Assembly: GCA_041906185.1 (NCBI GenBank)
Contig: JAYRJQ010000005.1
Span: 62,001 to 126,000 of the forward strand
DNA from: Roseateles_B sp041906185
GTDB lineage: Bacteria; Pseudomonadota; Gammaproteobacteria; Burkholderiales; Burkholderiaceae_C
Direction: 5' to 3'
Length of the DNA stretch: 64,000 bases
Below the pieces are notes generated by a model. The model ran no database searches. It saw only the letters and a list, made by a program, of their open reading frames with translations, and was not told the origin of the DNA. A program made the position numbers and the translations under genes. Below are positions 27,408 to 36,394 of the stretch, one piece after another. Numbering within the stretch: position 1 is the stretch's first letter; each line of letters begins with the position of its first letter.

Positions 27408-28600
27408 GGCGCGCTCCCCGGCAGCGGCGCCAGGCACACCTGGTTGCGCCCCCTGCCCTTGGCCGCGTACATCGCGCGGTCAGCGGCATCGACCAGCGCC
27501 TCGCCCACCAGCAGCTCGGCAGCGCTGGCGGGCGGCACCCGGCCCCGCGACGGCGGCGCCCCACTGGAGAGCGCCAGCCCGAAGCTCGCGGTCATCGGCC
27601 AGTGCCGGCCGTGCCAGCTCCACACGCTGGTGGCCAGCGCCTCGCGCAGGCGCTCCGCCAGCACCATCGCGCCGGCCAGCGTGGTGTCGGGCAGCAGCAG
27701 CGCGAACTCCTCGCCGCCGAAGCGCGCCGGGCAGTCCTGCTCGCGCACCGCAGCGCGCAGCAGGCGCGCCACATGGCACAGCGCGGCATCGCCCGCGGCA
27801 TGGCCCAGCTCGTCATTGATGCGCTTGAAGTGGTCGAGGTCCACCATCAGCAGCGCATGGACATGCCCCCGCTGCGCCCGCGCCTGCTGGCGGGCCAGCT
27901 GCTCGCGCAGCTCCCGCCGGTTGAAGAGCCCCGTCAGCGGGTCGTGCCGGGTCAGCGCCTCGATGCGCTGGATGAGGCGGCTCAACACCAGCGCGACCAG
28001 CCCGCCGGAGATGGCCATCGCCAGCACCAGCCAGGCGGCCGCCAGGCCCGCATGCTGGCGGGGATCGCGCAGCAGCCACTGCGGCGCCTGCTCGGGCTCC
28101 ATCAGCGCGATGCCGCGCAGCATCAGGTAGGTCGTCATGGCCGCATACGGGGCCACGAGGCCGACCCGCAACCAACCATCGAGACCGAGGCTGCCCAGCA
28201 GCAGATCCCGCCCGGCCAACAGGGCCAGCGCGGCCATGCACAGCGAAGTCAGCGCCATGGCGATTGGAGCCGGCAGCCCGGACAGCCTCGCCAGGTCGGC
28301 GAGCAGACCGAGCGCCAGCAGGCCCAGGAGATCCAGCCGCTGCTGGCGCAGGCGCAGCAGCTGCCGAAGACTCAGGCTGAGCAGCCCCAGCGCGACGAGC
28401 AGGCAGATCCCGGAGAGCTCGCGGAACGGCCCGGGGCCGGCCACCAGCGTGGGCAGCATCACCGTCTGCGCCATCGCCAGCAGCAGGCAGGCCCGTCGCG
28501 CAATGCGAAAGGGGAAGGCCAGGACCAACCAGACCCCGACGGCCAACACGCCAAACAGGGCGTTGACCAGGAGCAGGGTGCTGGAGTCCAGTTCGATCAT
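27401..28600 (-). CDS. Membrane diguanylate cyclase (GGDEF)
   Basis: A 399-residue protein, first gene of a coupled pair. About six membrane helices (residues 5-230) precede the GGDEF domain. GGEEF is at 295-299, with I-site REQD five residues upstream; DPLTGLFNRRELREQL and MVDLDHFKRINDELGHAAGD are intact. It resembles its neighbour in layout and probably arose by tandem duplication, though the membrane parts differ strongly. The frame is open upstream, but MIELDSSTLLLVNALFG at 28600 begins directly before the first helix. Divergent from the SDR gene. Confidence 0.9.
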   Translation of the reverse strand: MIELDSSTLLLVNALFGVLAVGVWLVLAFPFRIARRACLLLAMAQTVMLPTLVAGPGPFRELSGICLLVALGLLSLSLRQLLRLRQQRLDLLGLLALGLLADLARLSGLPAPIAMALTSLCMAALALLAGRDLLLGSLGLDGWLRVGLVAPYAAMTTYLMLRGIALMEPEQAPQWLLRDPRQHAGLAAAWLVLAMAISGGLVALVLSRLIQRIEALTRHDPLTGLFNRRELREQLARQQARAQRGHVHALLMVDLDHFKRINDELGHAAGDAALCHVARLLRAAVREQDCPARFGGEEFALLLPDTTLAGAMVLAERLREALATSVWSWHGRHWPMTASFGLALSSGAPPSRGRVPPASAAELLVGEALVDAADRAMYAAKGRGRNQVCLAPLPGSAPC

Positions 28601-28709
28601 GGGTGTCAGGAGGGCCGCTCGGGCCTCGGCGTGATGGGCGCCATCTTCCCAGAGATTCACCCCTCGGACGCCATTCGCCGATGTCACCTTTGCCCCCACA
28701 ATGGGTGCC

Positions 28710-29465
28710 ATGAGAAAAATCGTCCTGATCACCGGTGCCAGCCGCGGCATCGGCGCCGCCACCGCCGTGCGCTGCGCCCAGGAGGGCTACGACGTGGCGC
28801 TCAACTACCACCGTGACCTCGCCGCGGCCGAGCAGGTGGCGATGCAGGTCCGCGCGCTGGGCGCCCAGGCGACACTGCTGCAGGCCGACGTGGCCGACCC
28901 CGCGCAAGTGCTCGGCCTGTTCGACCGTCTGGACGGGCATCTGGGCCCGCAGGCGCGCCTCGCGGGGCTGGTCAACAACGCCGGCATCGTGGCGCCGCGC
29001 GCCCGCGTCGACGAGATGAGCCCGGAACGCTGGCAGCGCATCTTCGCCGTCAACGTGATGGGCACGATGCTGTGCGCCCGCGAGGCCGTGCGCCGCATGA
29101 GCCGGGCGCACGGCGGCGCCGGGGGCGCCATCGTCAATCTGTCCTCGCGCGCCGCGCTGCTGGGCTCGCCCGGGCTCTATGTGGACTACGCCGCGAGCAA
29201 GGCGGCGGTCGAGACCTTCACCATCGGCCTGGCACGCGAGATCGCGACCGAGGGCGTGCGGGTGAACGGCGTGCGCCCGGGCATCATCGAGACCGACATC
29301 CACGCCGACAGCGGCATGGGCGACGAGCTCGCCGCCGCCGCCGCCGGGATTCCCATGCAGCGCCTCGGGCGCGCCGAAGAGGTGGCCGAGGCCATCGTCT
29401 GGCTGCTGTCCGATGCCGCCGGCTACACCACCGGCGCCATGCTGGACGTCACCGGCGGCCGCTGA
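28710..29465 (+). CDS. Short-chain dehydrogenase/reductase
   Basis: A 251-residue classical SDR. TGASRGIG (8-15) binds NAD(P), NNAG follows in the middle, and the catalytic Ser...Tyr-x3-Lys set is LSSRAALLGSPGLYVDYAASK. The C-terminal GAMLDVTGGR is typical of FabG-like and glucose-dehydrogenase-like members. The substrate is unknown. An ATG three codons upstream (28701) is also possible; MRKIVLITG fits better. It is convergent with the chemoreceptor gene with only seven bases between stops. Confidence 0.9.
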   Translation: MRKIVLITGASRGIGAATAVRCAQEGYDVALNYHRDLAAAEQVAMQVRALGAQATLLQADVADPAQVLGLFDRLDGHLGPQARLAGLVNNAGIVAPRARVDEMSPERWQRIFAVNVMGTMLCAREAVRRMSRAHGGAGGAIVNLSSRAALLGSPGLYVDYAASKAAVETFTIGLAREIATEGVRVNGVRPGIIETDIHADSGMGDELAAAAAGIPMQRLGRAEEVAEAIVWLLSDAAGYTTGAMLDVTGGR

Positions 29466-29472
29466 GGCCGCG

Positions 29473-31008
29473 TCAGCGCAGCCGGAAGGAGTTCACGATG
29501 CCGGCCAGCGCCTGGGCCTGCTGAGCCAGGCTCGTCGCGGCGGCGGAGGACTCCTCCACCATGGCCGCGTTCTGCTGGGTGTTGGTGTCCAGCTGCGTGA
29601 TGGCGACGTTGACCTGGGCGATGCCGGCGCTCTGCTCGCGCGTCGCGGTGGAGATGTTGCCCAGCATCGCCGTCACCTGCTGCACCTGCGTGACCAGCTC
29701 GGCCATGGTGCGGCCGGCCTCGGCGGCCACGACCGCCCCGCTCTCGACATGCGAGACGCTGTCCCCGATCAGCGTCTTGATCTCGCGGGCCGCCTGCGCG
29801 CTGCGCTGGGCCAGCACCCGCACCTCGCCGGCCACCACGGCGAAGCCCCGGCCCTGCTCGCCCGCCCGGGCCGCCTCGACCGCCGCATTGAGCGCCAGGA
29901 TGTTGGTCTGGAACGCGATGCCGTCGATCACGCCGATGATGTCCGCGATCTTCTTGGAGCTGGCATTGATCTGGTCCATGGTGCTGACCACCCGGCCGAC
30001 CGCCTCGCCGCTGCGCTCGGCCGTGCCCGAGGCCTCATGCGCCAGGGCATTGGCCTGCTCGGCGGACGCGGCGTTGTTCTTCACGGCGGCGGCCATCTCG
30101 TCCATGGACGCGGCCGTCTGCTCCAGCGCCGAGGCCTGGACCTCGGTGCGGGCGCTGAGGTCGTGGCTGGCCTGCGAGATCTCGCCGGAGGCATCCGACA
30201 CCGTGCCCGCGCTGCGGTGGATCTCGCGCACCGTCTGCGCCAGCCCCTCCTGCATCTCGCGCATGGCCTGCAGCAGCTGGCCGATCTCGTTGTGCTCCTG
30301 CAGCGTGGACTGCTGGCTGAGGTCGCGCTCGCGGATGGCGTCCGCCAGGCGCAGCGCTTCCCGCAGCGGCCGCATGATGGCCATCACCGTGCGCCAGGCC
30401 AGCATCACCGCCGCCAGCACGGCCACCGCGAAGATGAGCAGCACGATCTGCACCGAGCGCCGGTAGGTGGCCTGGCTCGTCGCGTACTCCTGCTCGGCCA
30501 CGGCCAGCTGCTCGTCCACGAGCTCCGAGATGGCGCCGGTGAACGGGTCGATCGCCGGATAGAGCGCCTTGGCGGCGAAGGCGTCCAGGGCCTCGCGGTC
30601 CTGGCGGGTCAGGATGTCCCGCAGCTGCGTGGCTGCGGCCTCGGCCGCCCCCTTCAGCGGCTTGGCTTTCGCCAGCAGCTCGGCCTCATGGCCCTCGATC
30701 AGGGTCTCGTTGTAGGCCTTCCAGTACTTGGCGATGTTGCTCTCGGCCTCGTCCAGCAGGCGCAGGCCCGCGGCCATGTCGAGGGTGCCGGCGCGGACCT
30801 TGTGCGTGGTGTCCACGATGTTGACGGCATAGGCGTCGGAGATCTGCTTGAGCTGCTTGAGCGGCACCACGCGGTCGTTGTAGACCGTCTCCATGGCGGC
30901 GTTCACGCGCCCGAGGGCATGGAGGCTCCAGCCACCGCTGATGCCCAGCAGGACGATCAGCAGGCCCGAGAACAGGACGAGTCGACTCTTGATGCTTCCG
31001 AACCGCAT
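29473..31008 (-). CDS. Methyl-accepting chemotaxis protein
   Basis: A 511-residue chemoreceptor. A membrane helix (about 9-29), a periplasmic four-helix-bundle sensor (about 30-185), a second helix (about 187-208) and a HAMP linker lead into the signalling domain. The hairpin tip IDGIAFQTNILALNAAVEAARAGEQGRGFAVVA is perfectly conserved and contacts CheA and CheW. Ligand unknown. Ends without the pentapeptide tether used by CheR in enterics. Start is the ATG at 31008 with GGGAG before it; the frame extends upstream without support. Confidence 0.95.
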   Translation of the reverse strand: MRFGSIKSRLVLFSGLLIVLLGISGGWSLHALGRVNAAMETVYNDRVVPLKQLKQISDAYAVNIVDTTHKVRAGTLDMAAGLRLLDEAESNIAKYWKAYNETLIEGHEAELLAKAKPLKGAAEAAATQLRDILTRQDREALDAFAAKALYPAIDPFTGAISELVDEQLAVAEQEYATSQATYRRSVQIVLLIFAVAVLAAVMLAWRTVMAIMRPLREALRLADAIRERDLSQQSTLQEHNEIGQLLQAMREMQEGLAQTVREIHRSAGTVSDASGEISQASHDLSARTEVQASALEQTAASMDEMAAAVKNNAASAEQANALAHEASGTAERSGEAVGRVVSTMDQINASSKKIADIIGVIDGIAFQTNILALNAAVEAARAGEQGRGFAVVAGEVRVLAQRSAQAAREIKTLIGDSVSHVESGAVVAAEAGRTMAELVTQVQQVTAMLGNISTATREQSAGIAQVNVAITQLDTNTQQNAAMVEESSAAATSLAQQAQALAGIVNSFRLR

Positions 31009-31093
31009 GAGAAAGCTCCCGGGGCAAGGCCCTGTGAGCCGACTGTAGCGCCATGACCCTGCGGGGAACAGGGCTTGTGTCACGCCCGCGGCG

Positions 31094-32272
31094 TCAGCGT
31101 CGTTCCACGATCACAGGCGTCAGGGCCAGCGCCTGGCGCATGCGCTCGGCGGCGCTGCGGGCGTCTTCCCGGCTGGCATAGGGGCCGGCCTGGAGGCGGT
31201 GGATCTGCGCCTCCTTGAAGATCGCCAGCAGCGGCGCCATCCAGTCCAGCTCCTGGCTGAGCTTCTGGCGGAAGGCCTCGGCGCCGTCCATGCGGGAGAA
31301 GGCCCCCAGCTGGACCCAGAAGCCCTTGCTGGCCGCCTTGGGCGCGGCCCCGCCGTCGGGAATGGCCGGCGCCGCGGCGGCCTGCGTCACCGGCGGGTCG
31401 ATGGCCGCCGCGCGAGGGGCGGCCGATGGGGTCAGGTCTTGCGGCAAGCCCGAGCCGCCCTGGGCCACCGGCACGACCTGCACGACCGGCGGCGCCACGG
31501 GGGCCGGCGCGACGGGCGCCGCCGCACGGCCGTCCCGCGCCTGCGCCAGGCGCGTGGCGTCGTCCCGGCGCTGCCAGGCCCCGGTGCGGATGTCGTCGTA
31601 GGTGATGCGTTCGACCTCCACCGGCGTCACACCGCGCAGCACGTCCAGCTTGAGCGCGGCGGTGTAGCTGAGGTCGACGATGCGGCCGGGGTGGAAGGGG
31701 CCGCGGTCGTTGATGCGCACGATGACCTCCCGCCCGTTCGCCGGGTTGCGCACCCGCGCGTAGCTGGGGATGGGCATGGTGGCGTGGGCCGCCGTCATGG
31801 CGTACATGTTGTAGAGCTCGCCGCTGGACGTCGGCCGGCCATGGAATTTGCGGCCGTACCAGGACGCCAGGCCGCGCTCGGTCAGCGGGCCGTCGTCCGT
31901 CATGGGCTCGTAGCGCTGGCCGGCCACCTCGTAGGGCTTGTTGGGTCCGCCCTTGCGAATCGGCTCCAGGCGAGGCTCCGCGTCGGGCACCTGGCCGAGA
32001 TTGGGCGGGATCTGCGCCTCGGGGCCGTCACGGTCCGAGCCCGGCGCCGGCGCGCGGGGAAGGCCCGGCCCGGGCGAAGGCAGCGGCGCGCGGCTTGCGC
32101 AGCCGCCCAGCAGCGCCAGCACGGCCAGGCCGGCGCAGGCCAGCGGCGTGAGCGAACGGCGCAGGCCCCGGCCGGTCGCGGGAGGGAGCGGCTGGAGGCA
32201 CGGCGGGGAGAGCGTCTGGGAGTGCGACAGGGAGACCCAGGAGGCCGTCCGGGAAGAGGGCGGTCGTGACAT
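31094..32272 (-). CDS. rlpA: Septal ring lytic transglycosylase RlpA family lipoprotein
   Basis: A 392-residue outer-membrane lipoprotein. A signal peptide ends in a lipobox LLGGC near residue 58. GLASWYGRKFHGRPTSSGELYNMYAMTAAHATMP is the start of the double-psi beta-barrel with its catalytic Asp in RINDRGPFHPGRIVDLSY. A Pro/Ala/Val linker follows, then a SPOR domain (GFWVQLGAFSRMDGAEAF... to the end) that binds denuded glycan at the division site. RlpA cleaves such glycans during daughter-cell separation. Start is taken as the ATG at 32272, though this leaves an unusually long signal region. Motif copy 4 encodes Gln-Asp-Leu-Thr in the linker. Confidence 0.9.
   Translation of the reverse strand: MSRPPSSRTASWVSLSHSQTLSPPCLQPLPPATGRGLRRSLTPLACAGLAVLALLGGCASRAPLPSPGPGLPRAPAPGSDRDGPEAQIPPNLGQVPDAEPRLEPIRKGGPNKPYEVAGQRYEPMTDDGPLTERGLASWYGRKFHGRPTSSGELYNMYAMTAAHATMPIPSYARVRNPANGREVIVRINDRGPFHPGRIVDLSYTAALKLDVLRGVTPVEVERITYDDIRTGAWQRRDDATRLAQARDGRAAAPVAPAPVAPPVVQVVPVAQGGSGLPQDLTPSAAPRAAAIDPPVTQAAAAPAIPDGGAAPKAASKGFWVQLGAFSRMDGAEAFRQKLSQELDWMAPLLAIFKEAQIHRLQAGPYASREDARSAAERMRQALALTPVIVERR
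31429..31441 (+). repeat. Copy 4 of the 13-bp motif GGGTCAGGTCTTG
   Basis: Exact copy, antisense in rlpA; coding strand CAA GAC CTG ACC (Gln-Asp-Leu-Thr) in the disordered linker, where protein-level conservation is least expected. Confidence 0.85.
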
Positions 32273-32370
32273 GGGCGCAACCCTAAACCATGCCGGCGGC
32301 CACGCCAAGGGCTTCGCGCCGGGCGCGGGGGGCTTGTATGCTGCGGGCTTCGCCGAAGCCGCCCCGCCTC

Positions 32371-33072
32371 ATGAACAGCGACTACATCTTCACCCCGCCC
32401 GAGCAGCCCAGCGCCGCCGTGCGCGGCACCGAGCGGCGCTACGCCGTCTCCCGCATCTTCTGCGTCGGCCGCAACTACGCCGCCCATGCCCGCGAAATGG
32501 GCGGGGACCCGAGCCGCGAGCCGCCCTTCTACTTCACCAAGCCGGCCTCCGCGCTGGTGCCGAGCGGCGCCACCGTGCCCTACCCGCCCGGCACGCAGGA
32601 CTACCACTACGAGATGGAGCTGGTGATCGCCCTCGGCGCGCCGGTGTTCCGGGTGAGCCCGGAGGTGGCGCGCGCCGCCATCTGGGGCTTCGCGCCCGGC
32701 CTGGACATGACCCGACGCGACCTGCAGGCCGAGGCCAAGAAGGCGGGCCGGCCCTGGGACGTCGCCAAGGGCTTCGAGCAGTCGGCCGTGCTCGGCGAGC
32801 TGGTGCGCGTGGCCGAGTGCGGCCCGATGGACGCCGGCGCCATCACCCTGGCGGTGAACGGCGTCCCGAAGCAGCGCGGCGATCTGGCGGACATGATCTG
32901 GAACGTGGCGGAGATCGTCGCCAACCTCTCGCAGTTCTATCACCTGCGGCCGGGCGACCTCATCTACACCGGCACGCCTGACGGCGTGGGTCCCGTGCTC
33001 CCGGGCGACCGCCTGGCGGGCGAGATCGCCGGCCTGGGGGCCATCGCCCTGACAATCGGGCCTGCCGAATGA
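32371..33072 (+). CDS. Fumarylacetoacetate hydrolase (FAH) family protein
   Basis: A 233-residue FAH-fold hydrolase. RIFCVGRNYAAHAREMGG (about 29-46) is the family opening; the metal ligands sit in YHYEMELVIALG (the E-x-E pair) and a following Asp in GFAPGLDMTRRDLQ. QRGDLADMIWNVAEIVANLSQFYHLRPGDLIYTGTPDGVGPV is the classic C-terminal block. Members act on acylpyruvates and related ring-cleavage products or as oxaloacetate tautomerase or decarboxylase; which one is open. It is followed closely by nadC. Confidence 0.9.
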   Translation: MNSDYIFTPPEQPSAAVRGTERRYAVSRIFCVGRNYAAHAREMGGDPSREPPFYFTKPASALVPSGATVPYPPGTQDYHYEMELVIALGAPVFRVSPEVARAAIWGFAPGLDMTRRDLQAEAKKAGRPWDVAKGFEQSAVLGELVRVAECGPMDAGAITLAVNGVPKQRGDLADMIWNVAEIVANLSQFYHLRPGDLIYTGTPDGVGPVLPGDRLAGEIAGLGAIALTIGPAE

Positions 33073-33119
33073 TTCCCGGGCGCCTCGGCGCCCTGTTCCG
33101 CTCTGTTCCTGACCCTGCC

Positions 33120-33998
33120 ATGTTCGACCACGACGAATCCCTGCAAGAGGCGCGCGAGCGCAACATCCGCGACGCCCTGTTCGAGGACATCGGCCGCTGC
33201 GACTGGACGGCGCAGCTGGTGCCCGCCGGGCGGGCCGTCAAGGCGCACGTGCGCGTCCGCGAGGACGCCGTGCTGTGCGGCCGGGACTGGTTCGAGGGGG
33301 TCTTCCGGGCGCTGGATCCGTCGAGCCGCATCGACTGGTGCTACGAGGAAGGCGCCCGCATGCAGGCGGACACGCTCGTGTGCCACATCGTGGCGGACGG
33401 CCGCGCGCTGCTGAGCGCCGAGCGGCCGGCGCTGAACTTCCTGCAGCTGCTGTCGGCCACGGCCACGCTCACGCGTCAGCACGTCGACGCCATCGCCGGC
33501 GCCAGCCCGAACCCGCGCGGCTGCGCCGTGCTGGACACCCGCAAGACCGTGCCCGGCCTGCGCCTGGCGCAGAAGTACGCCGTGCGCGTGGGCGGCGGCG
33601 CGAACCAGCGGCTGGCGCTCTACCACGGCATCCTCATCAAGGAGAACCACATTGCCGCGGCCGGCGGGGTGGGCGCCGCGCTGCGGGCCGCACAGGCGCT
33701 GAACGCGGGCGTGGACATCCAGATCGAGGTCGAATCCATCGCCGAGCTGCGCGAGGCCCTGGAGGCGGGCGCCCAAAGCGTGCTGCTGGACAACTTCACC
33801 GAGGCCATGATGCGCGAGGCCGTGGCCCTGAACGCCGGGCGGGCGCTGCTCGAGGTGTCCGGCGGCGTGGCCCTGGACCAGCTGCGCTGGATCGCGGCCA
33901 CCGGCGTGGACCGCATCTCGATCGGCCGGCTCACGAAGGACGTGAAGGCCGTGGACTACTCCATGCGTGTCGAAGGTCCGGCCGGCTCCGAGGGCTGA
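33120..33998 (+). CDS. nadC: Nicotinate-nucleotide pyrophosphorylase (carboxylating)
   Basis: A 292-residue quinolinate phosphoribosyltransferase, which makes nicotinate mononucleotide from quinolinate and PRPP in NAD synthesis. RNIRDALFEDIGRCDWTAQLVP is the family N-terminus. ERPALNFLQLLSATATLTRQ, LDTRKTVPGLRLAQKYAVRVGGGANQR and IKENHIAA carry the substrate-binding Arg, Lys and His residues. An in-frame ATG at 33069 overlaps the FAH stop as ATGA, which would suggest coupling, but the extra 17 codons contain a GC hairpin and untypical codons, so I prefer 33120. Confidence 0.92.
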   Translation: MFDHDESLQEARERNIRDALFEDIGRCDWTAQLVPAGRAVKAHVRVREDAVLCGRDWFEGVFRALDPSSRIDWCYEEGARMQADTLVCHIVADGRALLSAERPALNFLQLLSATATLTRQHVDAIAGASPNPRGCAVLDTRKTVPGLRLAQKYAVRVGGGANQRLALYHGILIKENHIAAAGGVGAALRAAQALNAGVDIQIEVESIAELREALEAGAQSVLLDNFTEAMMREAVALNAGRALLEVSGGVALDQLRWIAATGVDRISIGRLTKDVKAVDYSMRVEGPAGSEG

Positions 33999-34070
33999 GA
34001 CCCGTCCCGCCTGCGTACACTCCCGGGGCTGTGCGGCCGGGGCATGAGGCACCGGCGCCGAGGGAGTGAC

Positions 34071-36041
34071 ATGGATCCACGCTTCAAACCCAGGCCCAAG
34101 CTCTGGCCGGCCACACTGCCGGTGCGGGTGCAGGCCTTCTGCATCGACGCCGCCCTGCTGATCATGCTGGGCGCGCCCCTGCTGTGGGTGAGCCAGCACC
34201 GCCTGGTCAGCCGGCTGGACGACTTCAGCCCCGTCAGCCTCTTCGTCAACTGGCTGCTGCCGGCGCTGTACTTCATCGGCTTCTGGAGCTGGCAGGGCGC
34301 CAGCTTCGGCATGCTGTTCAGCGGCATCCGCGTGGTGGACTTCTACACCGGCGAGAAGCCCACGCTGAAGCAGACGGCCCTGCGCTGGGTCGGGGCCGTG
34401 GTGTCCCTGCTGCCGCTGGGGCTCGGCCTGTGGTGGGCCGCGGCCGATGCCCGCGGCCAGAGCTGGCATGACCGGCTGGCCGGCACGCAGGTCGTGTGGC
34501 GCCGCGCGCGCGTCGAGGGCGAGCCCGAGGAGCGGGGCTACCTCCAGCGGCACTGGCTGGGCGAGCAGAGCCTCGTGCAGAGCTTCTGGATCAACAACCT
34601 GCTGCTGTCCACGCCCATGGCCATGCTCGTCACCGGGCTGATGAGCTGGATCGGCGCCAAGGGCGAGCACCTGCAGGCCGGCGCCATTGCCGTGATGCTC
34701 GGCTGGCCCCTGATGCTGGCCCTGCACACCTGGTGCGTGGTGGGCGCCTGGCGCTCCGCCGGCCGCTACCTCGACCGCAACGGCTCCGCGCTGTGGGGCT
34801 ACGGCGCCCGCCTGCTGATGGGCCTGGGCATGCTGCAGATCGCGGCCTCGCTGCTCGTGGGCTTCCTGCCGCAGCTCGGCGAGTACTGGCAGATGGCCCG
34901 CGGCATCGACCCGATCGGCCGCACCGAGTTCCATGTGACCGAGGACGGCAGCACCGTGCGCCTGGAAGGTCCGATCGGCATGGGCGACGCCACCCGCCTG
35001 GACGCCATCCTGAAGGCGCAGCCGCAGCTGCAGCGCTTCGAGCTGCAGTCCCCCGGCGGCCGCGTCTACGAGGCCGAGCGCATGGCGGAGATGATCGCCG
35101 GCCGCTCCGGCGCCAGCACCACCGTGGTCGAGCACTGCGAGAGCGCCTGCACCATCCTCTTCCTGGCCGCGCCCAAGCGCCAGCTGATGCCCGAGGCCCG
35201 GCTGGGCTTCCATCGCGCCTCCACGGGCACCTACAACCCCGTCTTCGAGGAGCTGGCCAACAAGGAGCTCGAGAAGACCTACCGCAACCTGAACCTGCCG
35301 GAGCACTTCATCACCCGCACGCTGAAGACGCCCTCCCGCAGCATGTGGTACCCGACGATGGACGAGCTGATCAGCCATGCGCTGATCCCCGAGCCGCCCA
35401 AGACCCTCGACGTCTTCCTGCCCCTGGGCACCGAGAGTCCGGTGCGGGCCTACGTCGAGGCCCTGAACGCCAATCCGGCCTGGTATGCCCTGGAAGGCCG
35501 CTCGACCGGCAGCATCGAGCAGGCCGCGCAGCGCATGCAGGCGGCCCGCCAGGCCGGCCTGCCCGACGACGCCGTCCAGACGGCCGGTTACATGGTGGTG
35601 GCCGAGCAGATGGCCACGATGGTCCACGAGCTGCGGCCCGTGCAGCGGCACAAGCTGGTGCAGCAGATCGAGGCCGAGCTGAAGGCGGCCAAGGCGCAGA
35701 GCCCCGAGGCCTGCCAGGGCCTGCTCGCCGGTCAGCTGATCCTGCGCCGGCTCCTGCCGCTGGAGCTGCAGGTGGGCCAGAGCAGCTGGCTGCAGGAAGC
35801 CGTCAATGCGCCCAAGGAGCGTCGCGCCAGCAACCAGCCGACGGCCGTCGAGCTGGAGGTCGTGCGGCGCAGCCTGGGCGGCCTGGCACCCGGCATGCTG
35901 GCGCACTGGTGGGGCCCGCAGGCCGGCGCCGCGGCCGCGCCGCGCTGCGACCAGGTCCTGCAGCTGCTGCGCCAGAGCGGCGCGCTGCGCACGCCCCAGC
36001 GCGAGCTGGCCGAGCGGCTGATGTTCCAGGTGCCGGGCTGA
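34071..36041 (+). CDS. RDD membrane domain fused to a ClpP-like protease domain
   Basis: A 656-residue protein with two parts. Residues 15-150 are an RDD domain (VRVQAFCIDAALLI, then GASFGMLFSGIRVVDFYTG and SWHDRLAGTQVVWRR), and four more helices reach about residue 275. Residues about 285-400 look like a ClpP/SppA-type serine protease: FELQSPGGRVYEAERMAEMI (oxyanion strand), Ser358 in HCESACTILFLAA, and His381 in LGFHRAS, 23 residues apart (25 in ClpP). The C-terminal 250 residues are helical and unrecognised. A role in envelope proteolysis is inferred. Start at 34071 has a strong GAGGGAG site. Confidence 0.85.
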   Translation: MDPRFKPRPKLWPATLPVRVQAFCIDAALLIMLGAPLLWVSQHRLVSRLDDFSPVSLFVNWLLPALYFIGFWSWQGASFGMLFSGIRVVDFYTGEKPTLKQTALRWVGAVVSLLPLGLGLWWAAADARGQSWHDRLAGTQVVWRRARVEGEPEERGYLQRHWLGEQSLVQSFWINNLLLSTPMAMLVTGLMSWIGAKGEHLQAGAIAVMLGWPLMLALHTWCVVGAWRSAGRYLDRNGSALWGYGARLLMGLGMLQIAASLLVGFLPQLGEYWQMARGIDPIGRTEFHVTEDGSTVRLEGPIGMGDATRLDAILKAQPQLQRFELQSPGGRVYEAERMAEMIAGRSGASTTVVEHCESACTILFLAAPKRQLMPEARLGFHRASTGTYNPVFEELANKELEKTYRNLNLPEHFITRTLKTPSRSMWYPTMDELISHALIPEPPKTLDVFLPLGTESPVRAYVEALNANPAWYALEGRSTGSIEQAAQRMQAARQAGLPDDAVQTAGYMVVAEQMATMVHELRPVQRHKLVQQIEAELKAAKAQSPEACQGLLAGQLILRRLLPLELQVGQSSWLQEAVNAPKERRASNQPTAVELEVVRRSLGGLAPGMLAHWWGPQAGAAAAPRCDQVLQLLRQSGALRTPQRELAERLMFQVPG

Positions 36042-36394
36042 AGGCGGGCCCGGTGGCGCGAGCCCGGTGACGCGAGCGCCCCCCGACGCTGACGTCGCCA
36101 GGCGGGTGCGCCGCGCCCGCATGCGCGCAAACCCTGAGGCCGCCGCCCCGGCGGCGCTCAGGCCCACCCGCCGACGCCGGCCTCCGTGCCACGTCCGTGC
36201 GACACGCGCATGAAAACTCTGTGGAATACGTCGCCTTGCGCGAAATTAGGGCGCGCAGCCCATCCCTTCTGCGCGCTTTCCCCGAGACGCGCCGGGCACC
36301 GGCTTGCATAGCATGCAGGGGCGCCTGAGGTCGTGTCGTTCCGTAACCGCGAGAACGGCAAAGGCCGCGAAACATAGAACGTCGAAGGGAACCC
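36042..36394. other. 353-base gap
   Basis: No gene seen. It contains a two-unit tandem repeat at its start, a small inverted repeat TGCAT-agc-ATGCA (36305-36317), and less GC-rich DNA from 36190 to 36390 that probably holds the promoter of the substrate-binding protein gene. No convincing -10/-35 pair. Confidence 0.5.
36048..36075. repeat. Two-unit 14-bp direct repeat
   Basis: GCCCGGTGGCGCGA followed at once by GCCCGGTGACGCGA (13 of 14 identical), seven bases past a stop codon. Confidence 0.6.

Noticed and set aside
33069..33119. An upstream ATG for nadC that overlaps the FAH stop
   Set aside because: The 17 extra codons contain a GC hairpin and unusual codons, and the conserved family N-terminus begins at the next ATG. 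Not fully excluded.
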